Of a stretch of DNA of 64,000 nt, positions 44,818-54,294 are shown piece by piece. The position numbers and the translations under genes were made by a program. Where the stretch lies: the NCBI GenBank assembly GCA_021234155.1, contig JAJEKV010000003.1, forward strand, positions 24,772,874 through 24,836,873, read 5' to 3'. The DNA is from Isoetes taiwanensis. Lineage: Eukaryota > Streptophyta > Lycopodiopsida > Isoetales > Isoetaceae. The notes under the pieces are model-generated. The model was not told the origin of the DNA. It was given only the letters and a program-made list of their open reading frames with translations, and ran no database searches. Each line of letters starts with the position of its first letter. Position 1 is the first letter of the stretch.

Positions 44818-46038
44818 GTCTTGGACCCTTCTATTCGACATATAGGTCGCAGTGACTACCAACCTGCCCTGATTTCTGTATGGGACTGCGAAGTCGAAGA
44901 TGCCCTCCTTCTGCTGCCTCTTCTCCGGTTCTAATCCCGGCCCTGTGCCTTCCGGAGTACTTGTTTACCGGTACCGCTGTCAAGTCCTTGTAGTCTGCAA
45001 ACATGGACCTGGAAGAGGTCAAGTTGGTGCCGCCTCTTTCTAGCCCGGCTGGCGCTGCTGATGAGGTGCCGGGCGGGAGCGCACATGTTGTCTTTCCCCT
45101 AATGCCCATCCATTCCTGGATGGCTATAAATTCCTCCTCTGAAGGTAGTTCTTTTTGTGTCATCATCTGCCGAATACCATGTAAGCTTCAATGTCGGATG
45201 ATGACTGCCCAGTGTAAGTGTGAGCTTTCCTGATGCTGATGGGGAAGTCTTGCGTCTCCCGGTCGATGAAGTCATCGAGGTAAGGCTGTTGGCGCAGGAG
45301 GTGCAAGAGCTCGTCCAACCTGTAGCCTCTGTCTCTGCACTCCGGGATGTTCTTTATGTCGCAGCATGAGGTACTCTTGGCCTTCGATGATGACCGGGGT
45401 TAGACTGATGATGCCTAACCCGAGTGGAGGAGCTGCCCCTATCACCTTCAAGCCTTCATCGAAGCCCTGAAGATCTTCTTCTGCTTGTTGCCGTTCTTGT
45501 ATGGGGTCGACATCGATGATGTCCTCAACGTCGTAACCTTGTCCTTCTTCTTCCTCTTCCTCTTGTTCTGACCCTTCATACTCCAAGAGCGGTTGTTCTC
45601 TGCTTCTAAGGCAATGGGTTCAATAGCCATTGACTGAATGGAGGGTTCACCTATTTGGGTTTGGGCTCTATGGGACAAAAATGGCTACAATAGCGGTGTA
45701 GGAAAAGTACCTCTTCCTGTTTATGGATATGGTCACGTAGTCAGGCATGCGAGCAGCTCTATTTTCTAAGTACTTGTCGATGTTTGGAACGTCATTCAGT
45801 GCTGTGCGAAGGGCTGTACTAGGTGCAAAGTATCCTATGCATGGGGGAAGTTCTACCAGTGAAGGGTCTATCTTGGCTTGGAACTCTGTCGTGATATCTT
45901 GGTAGAATTGTGTGGTATTTAGAGTATAAAATGATTATCTTATCTTATCTTCTGAAAAACAGTGAAGACCGAATTGATGTCATCCTCGGCCATATGAGCA
46001 GTGGCATTGTACCATCGCCTGAATGATGAAGTGGCCAT
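44818..46038 (-). pseudogene. Element A accessory gene 2, unknown acidic protein
   Basis: Starts at ATG 46036-46038 (MATSSFRRWYNATAHMAEDD), about 115 bases after a TATA box. After a break near 45945, one frame with three stops (TAG, TGA, TGA) reads TTEFQAKIDPSLVELPPCIG, YLENRAARMPDYVTIS and EYEGSEQEEEEEEGQGYDVE to VIIEGQEYLML. A frameshift near 45355 leads to LDELLHLLRQQPYLDDF and AYMVF, and another near 45165 to LPSEEEFIAIQEWMGI; the last part is FDFAVPYRNQGRLVVTATYM. I recognise no family. About 400 codons in all, with a strongly acidic centre. It is not gag, which follows separately at 44530. Confidence 0.6.
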
Positions 46039-46144
46039 AGCGTTGATGTATATGGGGTTAACAAATGGATGTGTGAACACCTCTATGAGCTGGAAAATCA
46101 CCTTGGAGTGAGGAGTGATAGTGTAGGATGCAAATGAGGCTGGT

Positions 46145-46190
46145 GGTCATATTTATAGGCAAAACCCTAATTTGAGAAATTTTTAGGTTT
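46145..46190 (-). promoter_or_regulatory. TATA box and telobox of accessory gene 2
   Basis: The minus strand reads TTAGGGTTTTGCCTATAAATA: a telobox (AAACCCTAA reversed) directly before CTATAAATA. The TATA box at 46151-46158 is about 115 bases before the ATG. The same pairing occurs before the histone-like gene. Confidence 0.65.
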
Positions 46191-46338
46191 TAGCAATGTT
46201 TATCACTTCAAGGTCCTACTAGGTATTTGATAGGTAATCTACGTTTATCATATCTAAAGTACTTTCTAAAGAGCCTATTGCAACAAATTTCATCTAAGTT
46301 TGAGGTAGTTGAGGTGAGTTAGGGATATTTGACTCAGA

Positions 46339-46483
46339 CCACTCATACAGTGGCGCACTCTGTGAGGGGTGGGCTCCTGTTTGGGTCCTAAATGCATAGA
46401 TCAGTGGCCAAACACTCACACCGTGCGCGAGAGGCAGTTTCAAAATTTTTGAAAAGGACCCTGGCGCACTCTGTGAGGGTGGG
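46339..46483. repeat. two hairpin repeats upstream of accessory gene 2
   Basis: Copy at 46411-46483: ACTCACACCGTGCGCGAG, then TTTCAAAATTTTTGAAAA, then GGCGCACTCTGTGAG. The outer arms are inverted repeats (CTCACA.AGTGCGC against GCGCACT.TGTGAG), and the centre is itself near-palindromic. A shortened copy without the centre lies at 46339-46369. The same unit occurs twice upstream of the histone-like gene. Confidence 0.85.
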
Positions 46484-46623
46484 GGTCTATTCAGACACTT
46501 TTTGGCCAAATTAATTAATTCCAATTATATATGCCATTACTACAACCACATTAAGTACATTATTACACTATGAAACTTAATCAAAACACTTTTTATATTT
46601 ACAAAAATTTTATAAGTACGTAT

Positions 46624-47745
46624 TTAGCAATCTTCTTTCTTTATGAATCTGGCCAGCTTCATATCCCTGGGCATGCACGTGACTCTTTTCGCATGGAGAG
46701 CACATGCTAGGGAGTCTTCAAAATGCTGCACCAGCTTCTGCTCGGCTGCCTCCTGCAATGCAAGCACCATATCATCTGTCACTCGCTTCTCCTTGTCGAA
46801 TTCTTGCAAGATCTCACATGTTAATCTTGCAAATGTAGCTTTTAGAATCAGAAGTCCATAGCTCCTCTAGAAGTGCCGAATCTCCCGAGCAGCTTTTGCG
46901 AAGTACGAATCTGACTTCCTTTTCATGGGCTTCTTTGGTGGTACGGGTCTCGCTGGGGGCGGCTTCAAAGTGTTCTCTCTTGTTGGCCTTCTTCCTCCTT
47001 CCATGTACGTCACCTTATTTGCTTCGTCGTACTTGGGGTATGCCTCGTACATCTTCATGTACTCTATGTACTCCCTCAACTTCTTCTTGTACTTCAGCTC
47101 ATGCTTTAGTACGTATGACTCCCGTACCGGCTTGACTTTCTTAGGATCTATTGTTGGCTTTGGCCATGTCGGGTAGGGAGGTGGTGCTGCAGCTTCTTCA
47201 TTCTCGGGATTGGAAGGTCCCGATCCTTCCGTTGGGCGGGGAATTCTTCACGCATCATAATTCGACTCCGTTTTTTATGAAGAGGATGGTGGCCTATCAG
47301 TCCCTCTCAGTTATTGTGATTTCTTTCTCTTTGTTTTCCTCTGGGGTTTCTTTGGCAATTTTGGGTTTTTCTCTTTGATCTCCTTCTGCCTCTTGCGCTC
47401 CTCCTTCTCTGCAAGTCTCTTTCTTTTTGCTGCCTGCTTCATCTTGTCGACTTTTCTTTGTCGACGGGCCAACTCCTCTATTGTCGCCCGGTCCTCCTCA
47501 TTCTCCTCCTCCTCGTGCCATTTGCCCTGATTCTCTGAGGTTTATTGGTTATCAGGGTTTTGTTGTTGCTCGTCTTGGTTCTGATGCTGCTCGTTATCCT
47601 CCTGAGTGTCCGGGTTTGGGTTTAAATTTTCTTCATTGCTGGCTCGCTCTCGAGCCTCTCTCGTCTTCGGTTCTACTGCGAGAACTTGGACGCTTGTCGA
47701 TCCATCTGGCATAACCACTCGAGCAGTCTGTTTGGTTCGGGCCAT
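46624..47745 (-). pseudogene. Element A accessory gene 1: histone H3-like protein
   Basis: Starts ATG at 47743-47745. Residues 1-9 are MARTKQTAR, the histone H3 N-terminus; residue 10, lysine 9 in H3, is valine. A polar D/N/E/Q-rich stretch (30-70) follows, then an E/K/R-rich, likely nuclear-localising stretch (about 85-140, RRQRKVDKMKQAAKRKR), then a P/K/Y-rich part (about 190-280). The end (285-373) is an H3 histone fold: AAREIRHF, RSYGLLILKATFARL, VLALQEAAEQKLV, HFEDSLACALHAKRVTCMPR. My hand alignment to the canonical H3 core is gapless over 89 positions, with 46 identities. Loop 1 has canonical H3 length, unlike CENH3. Five in-frame stops (47542, 47311, 47275, 47248, 46867) but no frameshift. 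The fold call is firm; a role in chromatin is inference. Confidence 0.88.
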
Positions 47746-47843
47746 GTTTTGAAATAAGTCGATCGCCTTCCGAGTGCCTAGAGATCTCCTTCTTGATTGG
47801 AGAGCAGCAAGCTGGAGGAGTACGATGAAAATGAAGAACCCTA

Positions 47844-47880
47844 AGGGTATTTATAGGTCTGGGAGTTTTAGGGTTTCGAC
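47844..47880 (-). promoter_or_regulatory. TATA box and telobox of the histone-like gene
   Basis: The minus strand reads CGAAACCCTAAAA, then CCTATAAATACCC 10 bases on. The TATA box (47848-47855) is about 105 bases before the ATG. Teloboxes (AAACCCTAA) are common in plant promoters of histone and ribosomal protein genes. A second TTAGGGTT follows the TATA box. Confidence 0.68.
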
Positions 47881-47965
47881 TTGCAATTTTATGTTATGCC
47901 ATTATGTAAAACATAATTGTTTGCTGGATTAAGATGTTAGGTTCTTTTAGACAAAAAGTACTGCT

Positions 47966-48244
47966 ACCACTCACACAGTGCACAAGAGGCACTTTCAAAA
48001 TTTTTGAAAAAGCCCTGGGCGCACTATGTGAGGGGTTACTCCTTTTTTGCTCTATTTTTTGTTTTCTAAATAGTTTAGTGTTAGAACATGTTTTCCTGGC
48101 TTAACTTCAAATTTTAAACTACCCTAAGCTATCAGATTACTCTAATCATGCATCTTTCTAGGTCAAAATTGGTCAAACACTCACACAGTGCGCGAGAGGC
48201 TTGTTCAAAATTTTTGAAAAGGGCTCGGGCGCACTCTTGAGGGG
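47966..48244. repeat. two hairpin repeats upstream of the histone-like gene
   Basis: Copies at 47966-48035 and 48178-48244. Each has ACTCACACAGTGC(G/A)C, AAGAGGC or GAGAGGC, TTCAAAATTTTTGAAAA and GGGCGCACT..TG.GAGGGG. They match the unit at 46411-46483. The arms can pair over about 13-14 bases. Confidence 0.88.
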
Positions 48245-48450
48245 TTGCTCCCTAATGGCCAAAATTTTTTAGGGTTTCTACTATTTCTTTCCTAATTAAC
48301 ATTATCTTAATTTATTGTTTTAAGGACTGGAAATTTTTTTTTTCCCAATTTTCGAGCTTCATGCTTGGGTTGTTATTCCCAAGGTTGAAGGTCTACTGTT
48401 AGTCCTATCAGAGAAATGGTCAGTGCCCAATATTGGTCTACTAAGATCAT

Positions 48451-48463
48451 GGCTCTGATACCA
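48451..48463 (-). other. primer-binding site of element A
   Basis: The minus strand reads TGGTATCAGAGCC, complementary to initiator tRNA-Met, three bases from the LTR end at 48467. This proves that the LTR at 48467-49966 is the 5' LTR of a minus-strand element and that the histone-like gene is the first gene after it. Confidence 0.93.
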
Positions 48464-48466
48464 CTG

Positions 48467-49966
48467 TGACGTCCCTTACTTCGTCTACGATGCTCCCATC
48501 GTATTGGAAGGCGGAATTCATCTTCCTGACAGCCAAGCTGGCAGAGGCCGTCCACCTGACACCAGTCCTTTAGCAAGGGATTGATGAGGAAGAATGGATG
48601 GGTCATTTGTCCCATCTTCCCTCGAGACCGTCCTAGCTGCAGAAGTGTAAATAAATGTAAGCATATGACATCAAATACAAATAGAGCCACCTCGAAGGGT
48701 GGTTGTACCATAGCATCCATGGATAAACATATCAACAACATCAACATAAAATGGGAGATCCTACCCAAGGCTCAGACTCCAGGGGTATGGACTGATGGCT
48801 TGGGTCTCCAGAGGCCATTACAGACAGAATTCATGAGAGTGGATTGGGCTGGCATAGGAACATGGCTATTGGGAAGTCCTCTCCATCTGCCCTCATGTGC
48901 ATACTTTGCAGAATAGGTTGAGGAGTCTTGGGACTGGACCGTACCCTGCCGGGTGCGTAAACAAGAGGGCTACTGCTAGGTTTCATCTCCCCAGTCCCGA
49001 TGAGGCAGGACGGGGATCACCCCCTCCAGAGGCACGCACTAGAGGGCCATTGCCCGTCTACGACTTAAACCTCATTGAAGGCGACGTATCACCCAAGAGG
49101 TGTCGAGCTCCTGCCTTGCCCACACGCAGTGGCAAGCCATTAAGCCTAGCCCGCTAAGTTCCCTGGTAGGCTTTACACACCAGAGGGATCAGTCTGTAAT
49201 AGGACAAGTCCTCCTTATTCCACCGGTCTAGACCCGCCACTCACAACTAGGCAGGCTCTTATGCACAAGCCGCATTAATTGGGAATTAATGAGGCTATCT
49301 AGATACATCTACTGCTGAAGCTTTTAGGGTCTCTCCCCCCTTCCCAATACACAAGAGTGCACATAGAATAGAACATCATCATCAAAGAACTGAAATACAG
49401 AATAATATCTAATTTATCTACCTAAACATACATGGTTAGGTTCCTTGGTTAAGGCTTGTGATCTCGAGATCTATAAGGCCGCTAAGGCTGATCTAACATG
49501 CTATCTCAGTTCATTGCCAGACTAAAAGTTGGCGTTGCACAACAGAATCACTGGTTACCTGATCCCTAGCTTTCTCCCGCTCCTCGAATCGCATCCATGC
49601 CTTCGCTTGGGTTGAAGGCAGCTGATCCTGGAAGATCTGTTTTGCAAAGGCGGCTTGGCGGTGTCTGGCAATGTGAACTAGCAGCTTGGCTTGGTCGGAA
49701 TGGCCCAAGGAAGTTGAATTACAAAAATGGAAAAGGTTTAGGGTTTCCCCTTTTGTTCCTTTTACATAACCTTTTAGGTTTAGGTTAAAAGGACACGTGG
49801 GGTTTCGCCATGAGGCAAATGGGTTTAATTGCATATGTTTATAGGCATGTGCAACATACGAGGTTGTCCCCTAGACGCAACCCTTTATGGTTCTCAAGTT
49901 CATGTCAAGGTGATATGCACGCGTGGCATGGTAGTGTAATATATGTATCCAGACTGTATATTTTCA
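48467..49966 (-). repeat. Element A 5' LTR
   Basis: About 1.5 kb matching 14998-16478. It starts (plus strand) TGACGTCCC and ends ...GACTGTATATTTTCA, where it has lost about nine bases relative to the other LTR. On the minus strand it holds AAACCCTAAACC near 49735-49755, a telobox like those of the two accessory promoters. Confidence 0.88.
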
Positions 49967-52227
49967 GAGTATTGCATTTGCAGACTGCTCGTGAACAAGC
50001 ATCTTCATTATCTCCATCACAATAGCCTTCACCTCACCCTCAAGTAGGCCGTGACAGAACCTCCTCTCGACAACATGGGTGTTGAGATATAAGAGAACTC
50101 ACTTGATGTGAGTAATCCTTCAGCCCTATATCACAAGGATTCGGGTGAGACTGCAATCTGATCAACCTCAATCTTGTGAATGACAAACTCTCCATGAATA
50201 ATTTGTGTTTGGATAAGAGGTTAACAATGGTTCAAATGAAGCAGAAATAAAATATGGATACAGAAACGAAACATGTAGCTAGTAGGCTAGTAGGGATTCG
50301 GCAAGAGATTGTCGATAGGCTGGTAGGGATCCAACAAGAAGATTGTCGATCCTGCTTGAAGTGCCTCTCAAATAGTTGATCAATTGATCTAGGCAGCAAA
50401 TCGAACACTCAATCGATTGTTTGGTCAACCAGAATGCCATTTTGTAGTAGCTTCTTCATGTTCATCGAAAAATTCCATTGCTCACCATCAATATCAGAAA
50501 ATTCCATTCGTGCGGTTGTGTTTGTGTAGCAAGCAGACGCAACAACATTTTGGCATCCACATTAGTCGCAAAACGCAGCCACACATTTTCTTTGCGGCTG
50601 CGAGGAGGCATTTCACGGTCACTGCCTTTTTGTGCAGTCCACACAACTTGCTGGAAATGTGATTTTGGTAGACGCAACATTCACAAGATGTCCGCAAACT
50701 AGCAAAATGCGACTGCAAACTTTTCTAGGCCATGCATCCGCAGAAGTAAACACACGCCATGATTTGCACGTGACCGCATTGCTGACCTTTCGTGGCCGTG
50801 TACTTTTCGACAACCGTTTTTTTTTTCACGTATAAAATGCATATTTTAACTTTTTCATATTTAACGTATGCAACTTTGACCCTATATTTAAATGCATCAC
50901 ATGTACAAATTTCTGCAAAGTAGATACATAGAGCCACATTATGCACGATATGTTTTTATATAAGATAAGATAAGATAAGATGAATTTTTACGTCCACGGG
51001 AACCCAACGGGTTATGGGACGGCACATGCAAGGGCAACAACCCATCTAAAACCTGGGGACTAGGCCCCATCACCAAACACAATAACCAAATATTAAAAAG
51101 CTACCAAGAATAAGACAATATAATGCTAATGCTAGTGGAAAATTTATGCTTCTAAAAGAACCACAACCAAAAGATAGCCTTCGTCTGTATCATACATATT
51201 TTTACCTTGCCAAATCTTGCTTAGAAATTGCCCCTTCCACAAATATGCCTCCTCTTCAATTCTTGCAGTAACAACCATTTTAATATTTGTGCATTCGTCT
51301 AAAAATGCTAGTTTCTAAATTGCATCGCTATACTTGGTAAAGGAAAAAGAGATATCTGGCAACAAATGAAATTTTTTCATTTGAATTGGCAAAATGGAAG
51401 ATAGATACAACTGTTATTGGCGACCCAGTTCTTTAGGAACGACCTGCTCTGTGAATTTCTACCCAGTTCTGAGATCAAGCTTTCGGCCCAAATCTATCAC
51501 AGCGCTAGATTTTTGATCTACCTGCTCCCCCTTCTCCCTCTAAAACAAATGGAAAATGGCCCTCTCGTGCAGTTCTTCAGCTTTAACCTAAAAAAGGAAC
51601 TCTAAATAACTCACTTGTAGAAATCCAAACAAAAACAACAGTGAAGGATCCACTAGCCTAATTTTGCTAACAAGACTACAAAACGAACTTCTGGATGAAA
51701 CAACCATGTCGAATAGGAAAGCCCTGTGTTTGCTGCCCTAAAATACAAGAGCTCGATATCTGCATGCTTTAATTTCCCAAAATTAGAAATATATGGGGTT
51801 AAACCATTGGAAATTTTCATTGGAATCAATGCAATTGTATGCGCACTTTAGACATACGCATCAATATATCATGTCAAATACGTCCTATATATCATAGAAA
51901 AGCTGTTTGTAAAAGTGTACAAAAATACAAATGCAACCCCTGCGATTATGCTAGAGATTCAAAAGAGAAATTGTTCTTTTTTCTAAAAGTTGTAGTACTT
52001 ATTATTGGGTGGGAACTTTGTGCTCAAAAGAGAAGTTGCATTTCAAAAGTTGCAATACTTATTTTTAGTTATAATTGAGGATCTCAACTTTTTGTCCACA
52101 AGAGAAGTTTCCTTTTAGAATTTATCATAATTATTATTGGTTGAGGATCTCAAATTTAAATTCAAACGTCCACTTCATATCACATGAGGTAATTTTCCTT
52201 GTACTGTGCACTCGATTCAATATTTGT
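49967..52227. other. no gene seen; repeat remnants
   Basis: 50500-50810 is richer in CG words, with many CGCAA/GCGGC/CCGCA motifs, perhaps the subterminal part of a DNA transposon. At 50958-50981 there is a (TAAGA)n run followed by GGGAACCCAACGGGTTATGGG; on the minus strand this looks like the 3' end of a LINE or SINE with a (TCTTA)n tail. The rest is AT-rich without coding signal. Confidence 0.4.
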
Positions 52228-53911
52228 GTAGTATTGTAGCTCTTAAGCACAAGTTTTCTAGTTCCGATGATCATTAGCAAAATATTTAAGGAGTAATTTT
52301 TTTAAAGGAGTTTGGAGGTCCTCAACTTAGCCCTTATTGATCTTTTAGTTAGGAAGGGTCAACAGATTTGGAGGTCCTATTGGAATCTACTAAACTACAT
52401 GTTGTATCTTAATCTATGAGATTAGTTAGTAATGCCTATTTATTATGCTTTACACACATTAAGAACAAAGTGCTTAAAATTTGGAAGATGATTTAACCTT
52501 CAGGTTTGGTTTATCAGAATTGTTAGCATCCCCTGATTTCCCATTGCTTGAAACAAATTTACTAGGTATTTTCTCCTTAATAAATTTATCATATGCACAA
52601 CGTAGACAATGTGATATGCATTGGAATGTTTGAGTGTTCTCTATTAGCACGTTGTCATAAAGTTCTGAGCGCATACTCACACATTAATAATTACGGAAAA
52701 AAGTACATCAACATAAAGAGCAATCGATCCACTATTCAATAAAATATGAATGTACGTGCTCTTTGATTTTTATGAGATTCTTTATTCTAGCTTAAGAATA
52801 GTTGCTTATGCCCAACCTTTATTGAACTCTTTGAACGAGTAGTATGGTGTGCAACCCATAAATGCTTTGGAATATAGTCGGGAACATAGTTATAATAAAA
52901 GTTGGCTTTGACCCCTTTCAACTTCGTCATGCACTTTTGGAAACTTTGACTTTATCTATCTATTCATTCATGCTTTGCCTTGAAATCAAATTGTGTTATT
53001 GGGACGAAGAGCATTGCAAAGGAATTGTCTGATGCTTATAAACTTTCCTTCGTTTGAGTTGAAGTAAAGAGAATCCACCATTAATTCAAGAAAGTAACTA
53101 AACTTGGATACCATAAACACACACAAACACAAAACCACTAAACTCCAGTTGCAATTGCATCTACTATGCATTTTATATGCTTCCGCAAAACGCCAGACCA
53201 TTACAAATCCCAACTAACACCCTAAACTTTGTGTAATCCAATAATATTGCATCATCCACCCTTTCTATTCCATCCTACAAATTTCAGTATTCATAACCAC
53301 TCATGCACCCATGGTTAATACCTGATCTCTTAGCCCATCGAGAAAATCTGTTGTACAACATGCTCCAATCTCATCATTTACTATACGGCAGTATATATTT
53401 TTTTCTACTAAAGTTTTCCTCCAAAAACCCGAAAGGATGGGGTTTTTTAACCGCGTGTTAGTAAAATTGGCACTGCTACGTGCACTTACTATTTGGTATT
53501 TATTGCTACACATTGTATTGTGTCCCATAGACCAATTGGTCTCCGAGGACGTTAAAGCCAATTCAATTCAATTCGATTCTTTAAACCTTCCACAACTTGC
53601 ACTCCATTACATTTGGCACTCCATTACATCTATGGATATGATTGCATTAACAACTCTTTATTCCACATACCCGACATCGAGAGGCACACGTTTCTAGTAT
53701 TTATGTAATATTGTAGCTCTTAAGCACCAGTTTTCTAGTTCTGATTATCTTTAGCAAAATATTTAAGGAGTAACTTTTTTGAAGGAGTTTGGAGGTCCTC
53801 AACTTAGCCTCTATTGATCTTTTAGCTAGGAAGGGTCAACAGATTGGAGGTCCTATTGGAACCTACTAAACTACCTGGTGCATCTTAATCTATGAGAAAG
53901 AAAAGTTAGTA
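52228..53911. repeat. pair of direct repeats of about 205 bp
   Basis: 52228-52432 is repeated at 53703-53911, sharing TATTGTAGCTCTTAAGCAC, AGCAAAATATTTAAGGAGTA, GGAGTTTGGAGGTCCTCAAC and GGAAGGGTCAACAGATT. They might be LTRs of a small element with a 1.27-kb non-coding interior, but the TG/CA ends and a priming site are not evident. Confidence 0.6.
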
Positions 53912-54290
53912 ATGTCTCCCAAAAACTTCGGAGAACTTGGAAATATGTCCTCTCCATCAATATTTATCCTAGTATCAATATTGATAGCTGCCAATCCCTT
54001 ATTGAGAGTATCACCTCCTCCTATCAATCCATATCAGATAGAGGTGGTACTGCTAGTAACTCCACCGTACTTTGATGGCCATTCCAATCCATTGGAATAC
54101 TTGCAGCAATTTGAGGAATATTATGCACATCACCAGAAGGAAGAAAGGCAATAAGGTTGTCTTTGGAGCACATAAATTTTGGTTTCAGTATCCGGCCAAC
54201 TATACACCAAATCTATGGGATACCTGGAGTCAAAACTTTGCGGAATGCTTTGATGTTGAAAGTACCGAGGTGGGTTGGCGCAAGAACTCA
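53912..54290 (+). pseudogene. gag-like fragment of an LTR retrotransposon
   Basis: Reads PPYFDGHSNPLEYLQQFEEY and, in another frame, NYTPNLWDTWSQNFAECF, resembling the start of gypsy gag (FDG...P..WL..FE.YF). It directly follows the second 205-bp repeat and stops at a LINE fragment at about 54295. Confidence 0.5.
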
Positions 54291-54294
54291 GAAC

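Larger units (their letters stand above)
14998..49966 (-). mobile_element. Element A: Ty3/gypsy chromovirus carrying a histone H3-like gene
   Basis: Minus-strand element with long LTRs (14998-16478 and 48467-49966), a tRNA-Met priming site next to the right LTR, and a purine tract next to the left LTR. Reading from right to left: LTR, priming site, histone H3-like gene, unknown acidic gene, gag, zinc knuckle, protease, reverse transcriptase, RNase H, integrase, chromodomain, LTR. The RNase H is interrupted by element B (19527-41607), and the region after integrase by a hAT MITE. Without those inserts it is about 12.4 kb. Stops and deletions make this copy inactive. No target duplication is visible at its ends. 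Confidence 0.88.

Noticed and set aside
46624-46869. Centromeric histone (CENH3) as the identity of the histone-like gene
   Set aside because: The N-terminus is that of canonical H3, and loop 1 has canonical H3 length with no insertion, so H3-like is the better call. The long tail alone does not make it CENH3.
47719-47745. MARTKQTAR as a chance match
   Set aside because: Nine exact residues at an ATG, in the same frame as a clear H3 fold 280 codons downstream, cannot reasonably be chance.
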